Below are positions 24,488 to 33,067 of a stretch of DNA of 43,636 bases, piece by piece. The stretch comes from JAAFIP01 sp043728315 (lineage in GTDB: Bacteria; Pseudomonadota; Gammaproteobacteria; Burkholderiales; Burkholderiaceae_C). The stretch covers positions 1 to 43,636 of the forward strand of contig JAYTMT010000008.1 of NCBI GenBank assembly GCA_043728315.1, in the 5' to 3' direction. Each line of letters starts with the position of its first letter. The stretch's first letter is position 1. The position numbers and the translations under genes are program-made. The notes beneath the pieces are model-generated. The model was given only the letters and a program-made list of their open reading frames with translations, was not told where the DNA came from and searched no databases.

Positions 24488-25933
24488 TTACGCATGACGT
24501 TGATTTTTATGAAAAACTGGAGTGCTGTCCCTGTCCCTGTCTCTGACCCTTGCAAGATCCCGTATGACTGCAAATAGAATCACAATGAAGAAAAGCGACA
24601 CTATTTTTAGGCTGTAAAAATAGCGTGTTTCAAAATGTATAAGCGTGAAAATCGCGAAATTACTGGCATAAAAAGTACTGCAAACTACAAATAAAACTAA
24701 AAAATCCGTATGCCTACGTGAGCGCCACAGTAATACAGGCATAAACAATACAACAATCATCAAGCAAAAATTAAAAGCTACTTCAGTGATAGTGACGATA
24801 TGTCCTGGAGACATGAAAGTAGTTAGAGATGAGAACCAATACTGGTCGACTAAATTTATTTTGAACTTAAGCCATGGGGACATATTTTTTATAAATACTT
24901 CATAAAACCTTTCTTTATCATTTTGTTCACAGTAGGTCTGATCTAGCTTGCAGGCTAAGTTACTGCCGCCTTCAACCAGCCATCCGCCCCCTGCCGCATT
25001 TAAACTTATATCGGTCATTCCAGCATTTTTGTAAATCAACTGAGATGTTTGTACCCATGAAAAATTATTTACATATGGATCAGTGTAGTTAAATACTCTC
25101 CACGGCATCATTGTTGCATGCGCAGTTAATAATGACACTGTGAGTGCAATAAATGCAGTATTACGACGATCATTGCCCTTAAGTAGTTGAGTAAATTTAG
25201 CAAGTAATTTTAAAAACATGAATGTCAATAATGTAATTAAAGTCATTGCAAGTATTACCAACTCATATTGTGATCGAAAATATGCTGACAGTGCCAAAAA
25301 TAGGCCGCTAGCAATTGCGTAGCCCCACATGCTTTTTTGGCATGCGTTGAGGAGAAATATTGCAGCACATAAAAAGAAAATGATAGAAAAACTTTCTCCT
25401 AGAATCACCCCTGCTGGCTGTAACAAAAAAAGTCTTGTTACAGGAAATAAAAACGGAATAATTGGCAACAACCCGGCGACAACAAGATTCAACGATTGAG
25501 CTAATCTATTTCTGATAAGCAGCATGCAAAACGACACTAACAGAGAATTCAGTAGCACCAATACAAAAATAAAAGGGGTGTCAAGCCCTCCAATCCTTAG
25601 AATGATCGACTCTAAAAGTATGAAACCTGGAGGCCACAATCTTACAAGCCACAGATTTTCATCCTGCAACCAACCATGTTCATAAATGTCTTTTGCTCCA
25701 ATAGTAAAGCTTATCGAGTCACCGAGCTTCATAACATCTAGTGGCACAAGATAGAAATTTTTCACATTGGAAAAAATATCTGGCTGATTTGGTATGTCAC
25801 GTACAAAACAACCAATAGTGAGGGTGAAAAATAGGTAGCACAAAAAAACTCTTGTGCTACTACTCGGCCCAAGTAGCTCTTTTATTCGACGATCAAATGT
25901 TATTTTCGAGGGCATGCAATCTAAATTGTCCAA
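24488..25933 (-). CDS. Polytopic membrane protein, GT-C (PMT/ArnT-like) glycosyltransferase candidate
   Basis: A 481-residue protein with roughly 10-11 hydrophobic segments and a large periplasmic-looking loop (about 275-375). An acidic/aromatic early loop (GDSISFTIGAKDIYEHGWL) and RLWPPGFILLESIIL resemble the first loop and following helix of GT-C enzymes that use polyprenyl-phosphate sugars. It lies directly before gtrB and gtrA, where three-gene Gtr systems place their type-specific transferase, so periplasmic attachment of the GtrB/GtrA-delivered sugar is the likely role. The C-terminus contains RDRDRD from four 6-bp units (24525-24548). It overlaps the upstream GT gene by 13 nt and gtrB by 8 nt. 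Confidence 0.65.
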   Translation of the reverse strand: MDNLDCMPSKITFDRRIKELLGPSSSTRVFLCYLFFTLTIGCFVRDIPNQPDIFSNVKNFYLVPLDVMKLGDSISFTIGAKDIYEHGWLQDENLWLVRLWPPGFILLESIILRIGGLDTPFIFVLVLLNSLLVSFCMLLIRNRLAQSLNLVVAGLLPIIPFLFPVTRLFLLQPAGVILGESFSIIFFLCAAIFLLNACQKSMWGYAIASGLFLALSAYFRSQYELVILAMTLITLLTFMFLKLLAKFTQLLKGNDRRNTAFIALTVSLLTAHATMMPWRVFNYTDPYVNNFSWVQTSQLIYKNAGMTDISLNAAGGGWLVEGGSNLACKLDQTYCEQNDKERFYEVFIKNMSPWLKFKINLVDQYWFSSLTTFMSPGHIVTITEVAFNFCLMIVVLFMPVLLWRSRRHTDFLVLFVVCSTFYASNFAIFTLIHFETRYFYSLKIVSLFFIVILFAVIRDLARVRDRDRDSTPVFHKNQRHA

Positions 25934-27369
25934 ATATGTTTAGCTATCAACTTCAGTAGTTGCCGCATCCTTGTTTTTAAAAAGTTATGAATCTTGATTT
26001 GATTCAATACCCAAAATGCCCACGCGTCAGTTTGCGCTGCATAGACAGATTCTATAGGTGTAATTTCGCTCGTAGCAATGCCATTAGTCATTAACGATGC
26101 ATTGAATACTGGTGAAGAGTAATTTTGATCGTAATGCAATCGACTATGCTTACATTGGATGGCGAGTGTTTTGGTATTGAGCTCGGTGCAATACTCATAC
26201 AGCTCGTTAAATGTGCTCCATTGAAAGGCAGAAGGATAGGCTAATTCTTTACAGCTTAGTATTGGTGAAAAAACATGTTTATGGGTGGCAACTGGTACGC
26301 CAGCCCCCATAACTTCTACTAGGGTACGTGCACCACCATATGGGAATGATGCTATATACAAATTCACACGCGTTTGTTTTAAAGTATCCCAAACGCTAGA
26401 AACCCAAGGGATGTATATGAACTTGTTTCTTGGTACTCCATGGAAAGAGAGTCCTAAAGCTATCTTCAATCTAGCGAGTAGACTCAGTCGGCCAATATGT
26501 ATGTGTCGCCCTTGGGTGTGCTTGAGTAAATGCACAACCATATCGGTATAGTGCCAAACATATGGTGTCTCAACTTTGTTCGAGCCTGCTGCCGTGCAAG
26601 TTACTAGACCTACTGGTTGTATCAGTGAGCTATGTTCGCTGACCCCTAAATCAGTTGCCGTGAGTGGGTAATATGTGTTGAGTAGATTGAATGTTTGGCG
26701 GCATAAATGGTAACCCATTGGATGAAAGTCAATATGCTCTAGGTGCGTTAAATGAACACCCAAACATAAATGATGGTCTCCATGATGGTAAAAGCTGGCC
26801 TGCAAGGCAAGGCTAGGAACAAATGCAGCCACAGCAACACTGTCCTGATGGTGATTAAATAAATAGACACCTTTAAATTTGAAGGACAAGAGTTGAACTT
26901 GTAGCCAAGTCAATCTTTCACTAAGCGAACAGCGCGGCGAGATTACTAAGCGGAGCTTGGGGAATTTTGTGGTTAGCCGAGACAAGCAGTTATCGTCCGT
27001 TTGACCGCATACTCCAGTTAAAAAAATAATATGTTTGGCTTTGGGTCTAGCGCTAATAAAATCTTCTATGACACGTGTATGCCCGCCAGATATTTGAAGT
27101 TTTGTGGCTACATAGCCATAGAGCAACTCTGGTGTTGAAGTTGAGGGACTTTTATGTTTATTTTGAAGTTGGTCGAAAGAGAACTGACCAATGAGTTGGC
27201 ATAAAGCATCTAGTCTTTTGGATTCAAAAACTTGAGCCGCACATAAAGGCTCTTCAATTATTCGCTCCACACCATTTTGTATACAAAGCAAAGCGTTACA
27301 AATATCTTTCTTTGCTAAGTGACTGGTAATTTCCGAAACAAGATGATCTAAAGAGGAATTACCTGCCAT
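25921..27369 (-). CDS. Putative GT-B glycosyltransferase
   Basis: A 482-residue soluble protein. The N-terminal 100 residues are helical and unassigned. The C-terminal half has a GT-B type donor-binding region: PYVWHYTDMVV, RNKFIYIPWVSSVWDTLKQTRVNLYI and FPYGGARTLVEVMGAGVPVATHKH, like the Gly-rich end of SPINDLY/GT4-type transferases. It probably adds one sugar of the repeat unit in the cytoplasm. The specificity is unknown. It starts 4 nt after the fdtB stop without a clear ribosome site, so coupling is likely. Confidence 0.7.
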   Translation of the reverse strand: MAGNSSLDHLVSEITSHLAKKDICNALLCIQNGVERIIEEPLCAAQVFESKRLDALCQLIGQFSFDQLQNKHKSPSTSTPELLYGYVATKLQISGGHTRVIEDFISARPKAKHIIFLTGVCGQTDDNCLSRLTTKFPKLRLVISPRCSLSERLTWLQVQLLSFKFKGVYLFNHHQDSVAVAAFVPSLALQASFYHHGDHHLCLGVHLTHLEHIDFHPMGYHLCRQTFNLLNTYYPLTATDLGVSEHSSLIQPVGLVTCTAAGSNKVETPYVWHYTDMVVHLLKHTQGRHIHIGRLSLLARLKIALGLSFHGVPRNKFIYIPWVSSVWDTLKQTRVNLYIASFPYGGARTLVEVMGAGVPVATHKHVFSPILSCKELAYPSAFQWSTFNELYEYCTELNTKTLAIQCKHSRLHYDQNYSSPVFNASLMTNGIATSEITPIESVYAAQTDAWAFWVLNQIKIHNFLKTRMRQLLKLIAKHIWTI

Positions 27370-27372
27370 TTT

Positions 27373-28470
27373 CTACAAACTAAATTCGTTTGCCACAGTG
27401 ATTACAGTGAGAATTTGCTCTTGTGTCATACATGGTGACATCGGCAGACTTAAAACTTGATCAGCAAGTAATTCGGATATAGGCAATGTTTGGTTGCTGA
27501 ACTCCAAGTAACAAGCTTGTTTGTGCGGAGGTATTGGATAGTGAACTACAGTTGCCACTCCCTTTCCTTCGAGATAACGTTTGAATTCGTTTCTGTGTGG
27601 TGTCTTGATAACATACAGATGCCACACAGGTGTTGCCCAGTCAGGCACTTCGGGTGTGGAAAATAGTTTATTTGAAAGCTCAGAGGTGTAAATCTGAGCA
27701 ATACTGTTTCTTTTAGCATTCCAATCATCGAGGACTTTTAATTTGGTTCTTAAAAATGCGGCTTGCAATTCATCTAATCTACTGTTGTAACCGGCGAGTT
27801 CATGCTGATACTTAACCGAAGAACCGTAGTTTCGCAATCGACGCACTTTGTCCGCTAGTACTGCGTCACTGGTTAACACAGCCCCGCCATCGCCAAATCC
27901 ACCAAGATTTTTACCTGGGTAAAAACTTGTCGCGGCGGAATGCCCCAAAGAACCAACCTTACAATTTTTGTAAAGCGCGCCCTGCGCCTGTGCTGCATCT
28001 TCAATCACAACCAAATCATACTTGCTAGCGATAGCATTAATTTCGTACATTGCGGCAGGTTGTCCATATAGATGAACAGGGATAATTGCCTTTGTTTTTT
28101 TAGTAATCTTCTGCTCTATTAAGGCGGGATCAAGATTATGAGTATAAACATCAGGCTCTACAGGCACTGGAATCGCACCACACTGCGAAACGGCAAGCCA
28201 AGTTGCAATGAAGGTATTAGAGGGAACAATAACCTCATCGCCAGCACCTATTCCGTAAGCACGTAGTAAAAGATGAATTGCTTCGAGTCCATTTCCAACG
28301 CCGATGCAGTACTTAACGCTGCAGTAAGCAGCAAATTCTTGTTCAAAAGCTTCAAGCTCAGGCCCCATGATGAACCAACCAGAGTCCATAACACGCTTGT
28401 AATCAGAATCAAGTTGGTTGCGAATAGGTTTATGTAATTCAGCTAGATCTAAAAAGGGTACAGTGCTCAT
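27373..28470 (-). CDS. fdtB: dTDP-3-keto-6-deoxyhexose 3-aminotransferase (FdtB/QdtB)
   Basis: A 365-residue DegT/DnrJ/EryC1 aminotransferase. The PLP-binding Lys187 lies in SFYPGKNLGGFGDGG, with IEDAAQAQGA (Asp158) and the N-terminal LDSDYKRVMDSGWFIMGPE. Its closest style is FdtB/QdtB, making dTDP-3-amino-3,6-dideoxyhexose. The cupin isomerase and hexapeptide acetyltransferase next to it form the usual three-gene set. Whether the sugar is the galacto (Fuc3N) or gluco (Qui3N) form depends on the isomerase and is not settled here. Confidence 0.87.
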   Translation of the reverse strand: MSTVPFLDLAELHKPIRNQLDSDYKRVMDSGWFIMGPELEAFEQEFAAYCSVKYCIGVGNGLEAIHLLLRAYGIGAGDEVIVPSNTFIATWLAVSQCGAIPVPVEPDVYTHNLDPALIEQKITKKTKAIIPVHLYGQPAAMYEINAIASKYDLVVIEDAAQAQGALYKNCKVGSLGHSAATSFYPGKNLGGFGDGGAVLTSDAVLADKVRRLRNYGSSVKYQHELAGYNSRLDELQAAFLRTKLKVLDDWNAKRNSIAQIYTSELSNKLFSTPEVPDWATPVWHLYVIKTPHRNEFKRYLEGKGVATVVHYPIPPHKQACYLEFSNQTLPISELLADQVLSLPMSPCMTQEQILTVITVANEFSL

Positions 28471-28475
28471 GATTA

Positions 28476-28880
28476 TTAAGTAATAGCTTTGTTGCGAAAT
28501 TCCGAATAAGTACGGTAGTAATCTGATTCATCATAAAAGTCAGACGCTAGCACCATGCAAACAGCTCCAGAGGAAAAATTGTCGATTTCTCGCCAAATCA
28601 TAGGGCAAATATACAGGCCTTGATAACTTCGATTCAGATGTATTTTCTTAACATCGACGCCATCATTTAAATGAATGTCAAACGAGCCAGAAATGGCAAT
28701 TATGAGTTGATGAAGATTTTTATGCGCATGTCCACCCCTCTCGGCTCCTCCGGGCACATCGTACAAATAATACACACGACGAATGTCGAAAGGGATATGA
28801 CGACCAGACTCAATAAAAGTTAAATTTCCTCGAGGGTCACTGATTTTAGGCAGATCGAAAGTGGTGCAGTCTTTGAGCAT
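28476..28880 (-). CDS. fdtA: dTDP-4-keto-6-deoxyglucose 3,4-ketoisomerase (FdtA/QdtA, WxcM-like cupin)
   Basis: A single-domain cupin of 134 residues that moves the keto group from C4 to C3 of dTDP-4-keto-6-deoxyglucose. Markers are DPRGNLTFIE, RRVYYLYDVPGGAERGGHAHK (active-site His pair) and ASDFYDESDYYRTYSEF. The start 28880 (MLKDCTTF) matches the usual length; an ATG at 28913 would add 11 residues inside the upstream gene. FdtA and QdtA differ in product stereochemistry, which I cannot call from the visible residues. It ends 5 nt before fdtB. Confidence 0.85.
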   Translation of the reverse strand: MLKDCTTFDLPKISDPRGNLTFIESGRHIPFDIRRVYYLYDVPGGAERGGHAHKNLHQLIIAISGSFDIHLNDGVDVKKIHLNRSYQGLYICPMIWREIDNFSSGAVCMVLASDFYDESDYYRTYSEFRNKAIT

Positions 28881-28888
28881 TTTGAAAC

Positions 28889-29638
28889 TCACTGAAACTC
28901 TTCGTCCCAGCAATTGGTTATCTCATCTGGATAACCTCTGCGGAAATGTTTAGGCCAAGGGTAGGCGGATTCATTAGAGTTCCCTATTTGCTTTATATTG
29001 CTCGTAGGCCCCAATATTTTAGACGGTACACCAGCTGCAATCATCTGCGGTGGAACATCTTTTCCAACACAGGCGTGTGCTGCAACTAAAGCGTGACGGC
29101 CAACTTTTACACCAGGCAGAATGACAGCCATTGTCGCTACAATCGCAAATTTTTCTATAGTTACCCCTAATAAATTATCGCTTGGAGGTGTAGGATCGTT
29201 AGTCAGTACCACAAAAGGAAAAATCCATACAAAGTCTTCAAGCCGACTCATTTTCCCAATATGAACATTAGAGTGCAAGCGGACATAGTCCCCAAATGAG
29301 CAGTCGCCTTGTATATCCGATAGCGTGCCGATTTGAAGATTTTTACCAGCGGTAGTCTTTTCCCTGACTGTGACTCTATGGCCGGTCATTAAACCTTCCC
29401 CAAAAGTCGACGACTCATAAAAAATTGAGTGAGAACGTATCGTTGAGTTCGAACCTATGATCAATGCGGATTGATCACCCAACTTTGTAGGTATGCCTAA
29501 TTCGCAATGAGATCCAACATATGTATTTTCTCCCAAGATAACGTTGGAATGAATAATTGAGAAAGCGCCAATCTCAACGCCTTCATGTATTTTTGCTGAT
29601 GAATGAACTACAGCAGTATGATGAATTTTGTTCGACAT
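28889..29638 (-). CDS. fdtC: Hexapeptide-repeat acetyltransferase (FdtC/QdtC-like)
   Basis: A 249-residue left-handed beta-helix protein with I/V-G-x-x-x-x periodicity through about residues 5-200 (VEIGAFSIIHSNVILGENTYVGSH, VKVGRHALVAAHACVGKDVP-type turns). It probably acetylates the 3-amino group of the dTDP-3-amino-3,6-dideoxyhexose made by the two genes downstream. It lies 3 nt after the GT61 stop and overlaps the longer version of fdtA. Confidence 0.82.
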   Translation of the reverse strand: MSNKIHHTAVVHSSAKIHEGVEIGAFSIIHSNVILGENTYVGSHCELGIPTKLGDQSALIIGSNSTIRSHSIFYESSTFGEGLMTGHRVTVREKTTAGKNLQIGTLSDIQGDCSFGDYVRLHSNVHIGKMSRLEDFVWIFPFVVLTNDPTPPSDNLLGVTIEKFAIVATMAVILPGVKVGRHALVAAHACVGKDVPPQMIAAGVPSKILGPTSNIKQIGNSNESAYPWPKHFRRGYPDEITNCWDEEFQ

Positions 29639-29641
29639 TAT

Positions 29642-31465
29642 TTACCCCAGTGCACGTTCAAGCAAGCCAATATCAATACTAAAGTCTGAATGAATTCCTT
29701 CATGATTACCTTCCATAGGGATGCCTAGAATATATCTTACTGTACAGCCGCTAGCGCATGCAATATTTTGCCAATACCAATAACTAGTGTTTGGCGCATG
29801 GCTCATCAATATATAAATAATTACTGTCGGTTTACAAAAAACGAGGTTTGCAAGTGCTGCACCTGATGATCCAACAATTACATCTGCGTTTTGAAATAGC
29901 TCTGCTTGTTGTAAAAATCCAAGTTTTTCAGGTTCTATCGTAACGAATCCGAGTTTAAGTAAATGCTTTTCGATAGCTACAGAGTTTGTAACTCTTCTTG
30001 AACCAGAGTTTCGTCGCAAATAGATTTTTTTCGGCCATTTTTCCGCAGAATTATTTATGGTGGATTTACTAATTTCTGATTGCAACTTTGCAAAAGCAGT
30101 TCTACTAAATTGCCCGTGCGAATGATCCACCTCATGATTGGCGCGCCGCTCAAAAGGTACATAACCGGTCGGAGATGTGACTAATAGTTCTTCTACTAAA
30201 ACAGCGCGTCCAGCTGGGAGTAAATAGATTTCTCTAGTAGGTCCAGCAATTAGACTAAGGGACTGCATGATGTTGGGATGCAAATTGCCGTCCACAATCA
30301 ATGGTACATTTTGATATTGTGGTGTGCCACAAAACATAACTATGCGAGGGAGAATCTCTGTTATCCAATGCGCATAATTAGACGCGCATGAGTCAGTGAA
30401 CTGAGCCGCAGCAGGTAAAAATTCAGGGGCCTCATCGTATTGAAGCCATTTCACTTTGTTTGATTTTGTTCTTATTATGGCCCGTCCATGTAATTCTTCG
30501 GAAGTATAGTCACTGGAAAAATTATACAAACCGTGATGAACGACAAGATTTTTTACTTGAATTAAATTTGTCTCTGCATAAACTTTTGCTTTGTGGATTT
30601 TTGAAACCGAAATTTCAGGAAAACAATACTGATCATGCGGGGAAATAAAATAATCTGTCTTCGCATCGAAATATGTGGTGGGGAATGGTGTAGCGACGAT
30701 CTCTGGTGACTGGAGGAGATGCGATGAACAATTTGAATTTTTCACATACAAATTTAAATCTGCTAGCCTTATCCATCGCACAGACTTATTAGAATTGAAT
30801 AAGCCTTGAATGTGACGTAAATAAAGTGGATATCCGGTTTTCCAAAGCCAAAATGAAGCATTTCTAATCTGACGATTTTGCCTTAAATGCTTTTGATAGA
30901 GCGAGCCGAAAAAGGTTGCTTTTAGTTTTTCTAGTGGGGATTTTTTTTCTAAAAGCTCGAATCGAGTTAATTGCTTTGAATGCTCCTTTGTAAGTGAGAG
31001 CGACAAGAGTTGCGACTGGTAGCTTGGTTTCCATGCCCTTGGAATGACGGGGTGAGTAGTTTCAATGTACGCAACTATTAAGTCGGCATCGATATTTGAG
31101 CCGACAACCGCAACGCACTTCACAAGCTCCGTTATCGAGGTTGCACCTAGGTCAAGAAGCTTTAACGCATAAGCAGATAACGAATAATTCTGACCAAATA
31201 TTTTTTCGAAGAAAGTCTTTTCAAACTCAACGGCAAGAGCATATCTATTGGAGAAATCTTTTGTCTCAATCAATTTATTTAGATATTCCGCATCTAAGTG
31301 ACGCGATAAAAGGGCTAATCTTTCGTGTATTTCGTATAAGTCAGGGTAAAAGTAGATCGCGATACCCCATTGGATATCTATTTCATTTGCTGGAATTTCA
31401 CTCAGGTTAGCTTTTGGCAAAACATCCCTATCTTGCAACGGTTTGTTAAGAAATAACTTGTCCAT
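29642..31465 (-). CDS. Family 61 glycosyltransferase (DUF563) with N-terminal extension
   Basis: A 607-residue protein. The C-terminal 320 residues are GT61-like: SCASNYAHWITEILPRIV, VPLIVDGNLHPNIMQSL, WPKKIYLRRNSGSRRVTN and ADVIVGSSGAALANLVF. Bacterial GT61 members build capsule or O-antigen. The first 250 residues are predominantly helical and match no family I recognise. It overlaps the ATPase gene by 20 nt. The acceptor and sugar are unknown. Confidence 0.78.
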   Translation of the reverse strand: MDKLFLNKPLQDRDVLPKANLSEIPANEIDIQWGIAIYFYPDLYEIHERLALLSRHLDAEYLNKLIETKDFSNRYALAVEFEKTFFEKIFGQNYSLSAYALKLLDLGATSITELVKCVAVVGSNIDADLIVAYIETTHPVIPRAWKPSYQSQLLSLSLTKEHSKQLTRFELLEKKSPLEKLKATFFGSLYQKHLRQNRQIRNASFWLWKTGYPLYLRHIQGLFNSNKSVRWIRLADLNLYVKNSNCSSHLLQSPEIVATPFPTTYFDAKTDYFISPHDQYCFPEISVSKIHKAKVYAETNLIQVKNLVVHHGLYNFSSDYTSEELHGRAIIRTKSNKVKWLQYDEAPEFLPAAAQFTDSCASNYAHWITEILPRIVMFCGTPQYQNVPLIVDGNLHPNIMQSLSLIAGPTREIYLLPAGRAVLVEELLVTSPTGYVPFERRANHEVDHSHGQFSRTAFAKLQSEISKSTINNSAEKWPKKIYLRRNSGSRRVTNSVAIEKHLLKLGFVTIEPEKLGFLQQAELFQNADVIVGSSGAALANLVFCKPTVIIYILMSHAPNTSYWYWQNIACASGCTVRYILGIPMEGNHEGIHSDFSIDIGLLERALG

Positions 31466-32195
31466 TAAGGTACCTCTCTAGTATCTCCTTGGGGCTTCCA
31501 TCTGCAATCACTTTTCCATGGTCTAACCAGATAACACGATTACATAGCGCAGCTATCAAATGATGGTCGTGAGATACCATAATGAGTATATTGGCTCTGT
31601 CTATCATTTGGGACATGCGATTTTTGGCCTTTCCAATGAATGATGCATCTCCACCAGCAAATATTTCATCTAAAACAAGAATATCTGGATCTACAGCCGT
31701 AGCAAGCGAGAAAGCAAGTCTCATATACATACCCGTAGAGTAGTACTTAACAGCCGTGTCAATGAACTCATCTAGCTCAGCAAAAGCGATAATTTCAGAC
31801 TCAATAGTTTTTAGCTGCTCTTTTGTGTAACCTAGAATTGCACCATTCAAGTGAATATTTTCCCTGCCAGTGAATTCTGGATGAAATCCTGCTCCGATTT
31901 CTAGCAGCGGAGCAATCCTTCCTGTTACTAAAATATCACCTTCAAAAGTTTCGTATATTTTGCAAATTGATTTTAAAAAAGTACTTTTCCCAGCTCCGTT
32001 GTGACCAATAATTCCGATACGGTCACCTGCCTGAATAGATAAAGTAACATTTTTAATAGCAAAAAAATCGGTATACGCAGGGATTTTTTCGTGCTTAAAA
32101 ATGTTCGCTGCAAACTCTTTTAATGATGGCGATCGGTCATGGTAAACACGAAATTTTATAGATAAGTTATTGGTAGAAATACTCGACATAATCAC
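31446..32195 (-). CDS. wzt: Polysaccharide ABC exporter ATPase (Wzt-like, no carbohydrate-binding domain)
   Basis: A 249-residue ATPase with Walker A GHNGAGKST (64-72), signature YSTGM (152-156), Walker B ILVLDE (172-177) and switch His209. The N-terminal extension before the nucleotide fold (SLKEFAANIFKHEKIPAYTDFFAIKNV) is typical of Wzt/KpsT/TagH. The C-terminal O-antigen-binding domain of E. coli O8/O9a Wzt (about 180 residues) is absent, so export probably follows the short-Wzt type. The start is GTG 32195, with AGG 7 nt upstream; ATG 32189 is an alternative. It is adjacent to the permease without a gap. Confidence 0.9.
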   Translation of the reverse strand: MIMSSISTNNLSIKFRVYHDRSPSLKEFAANIFKHEKIPAYTDFFAIKNVTLSIQAGDRIGIIGHNGAGKSTFLKSICKIYETFEGDILVTGRIAPLLEIGAGFHPEFTGRENIHLNGAILGYTKEQLKTIESEIIAFAELDEFIDTAVKYYSTGMYMRLAFSLATAVDPDILVLDEIFAGGDASFIGKAKNRMSQMIDRANILIMVSHDHHLIAALCNRVIWLDHGKVIADGSPKEILERYLNGQVIS

Positions 32196-32984
32196 TCACA
32201 ACCTAAAAACAATTGACTTCTCTTGTTTGATGAAGATCAATAATCCGATACCAAGTGAGAAAAACGCAAACAAACATGCTGAGCTAATTGTTTGAACACT
32301 GGGAAGGTGTCCTAGATATAGTGGAGTTCGAAACAGGTCAATAAACGGAACAATTGGATTTATCTGAATAATCCAAGCTACTCGACCACCAAGCGACTCT
32401 GGTTTGTAGAGAACCGGGGTTAAAAAGAATAGTCCTTGCAAAGCGATTCCGACAACATACTGCAGATCACGAAAAAAAACAGTGAGTATAGAAACTGTTA
32501 AACCTACACCAAGTGAAAAAATAAACAACAAAAGAAACGAAATTGGTAGAAACAATACTGCCCATGAAAGTGGTCCGCCGATTGCTAAAATTATGATGAA
32601 CAAGGCAACAAACGACAGCATGCTATCGATAATTAATGCAACAGCAGTACTGAACGGAAATACGATTTTAGGTATATATATTTTCTTTATTAGTCCTTCA
32701 TTTTGAATAAACGAAGTACTAGACTGGGCTACCATTGAGTTGAAAAAGTTCCAAGGGATCATTCCAGCAAAAAGGAAGATGGCGAAACTAACTAAATCAG
32801 CCTTGAATAAAGTTGAAAAAACGACCGCCATAATTGACATCATCATCAGCGGATTGACTAAAGTCCACAAGTATCCCAGAATTGTTCGCCTGTATCGCAA
32901 GACAATTTGTTGAGAAACCAATTGGCGGAGCACATATTGGTAAGTCAATAATTGTCTAGTTATTATGGTCAGATGTTTTATCAA
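32196..32984 (-). CDS. wzm: Polysaccharide ABC exporter permease (Wzm-like)
   Basis: A 262-residue ABC-2 type permease with six hydrophobic segments. The N-terminal amphipathic coupling region LVSQQIVLRYRRTILGYLWTLVNPL and FFRDLQYVVGIALQGLFFLTPVLY are typical of Wzm/TagG. It forms the exporter with the ATPase. The 83-bp AT-rich gap upstream (32985-33067) separates it from rmlC and may hold an internal promoter; no clear boxes were assigned. Confidence 0.92.
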   Translation of the reverse strand: MIKHLTIITRQLLTYQYVLRQLVSQQIVLRYRRTILGYLWTLVNPLMMMSIMAVVFSTLFKADLVSFAIFLFAGMIPWNFFNSMVAQSSTSFIQNEGLIKKIYIPKIVFPFSTAVALIIDSMLSFVALFIIILAIGGPLSWAVLFLPISFLLLFIFSLGVGLTVSILTVFFRDLQYVVGIALQGLFFLTPVLYKPESLGGRVAWIIQINPIVPFIDLFRTPLYLGHLPSVQTISSACLFAFFSLGIGLLIFIKQEKSIVFRL

Positions 32985-33067
32985 ATATTCACTCCCGAAA
33001 TATATTGGTGTTTCGACTTCAATCTATAGCAGATAGTCGTTTATAAGAAAATTTATAACCTAACTAA

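Larger units (their letters stand above)
22500..24495 (-). pseudogene. gtrB: gtrB-like polyprenyl-phosphate glycosyltransferase, split by an IS1595-family element
   Basis: The 5' part (24495 to 23750) encodes a GT2 catalytic domain (LSIVIPVYRSARFL, FVEDCGGDNSWD, DxD-type ITMDDDLQHPPEE at about 94-106, LSRNYGQHNALVAG) and the first C-terminal membrane segment. The 3' part (22704 to 22500) encodes the second membrane segment and GIMGEYLGRIHQRTMDRPIYVI, typical of GtrB/ArnC/DPM1-like enzymes. Removing the element plus one TAAATCAA copy restores the frame (GSIILIY-VLLNFL) to 316 residues, the expected size. The start ATG 24495 overlaps the previous gene by 8 nt. The intact enzyme would load a sugar onto undecaprenyl phosphate. 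Confidence 0.92.

Noticed and set aside
24525..24548. Four 6-bp units (CTGTCC-like) in the GT-C gene as a phase-variable tract
   Set aside because: The unit is a multiple of three, so length change keeps the frame and only alters Arg-Asp repeats near the C-terminus.
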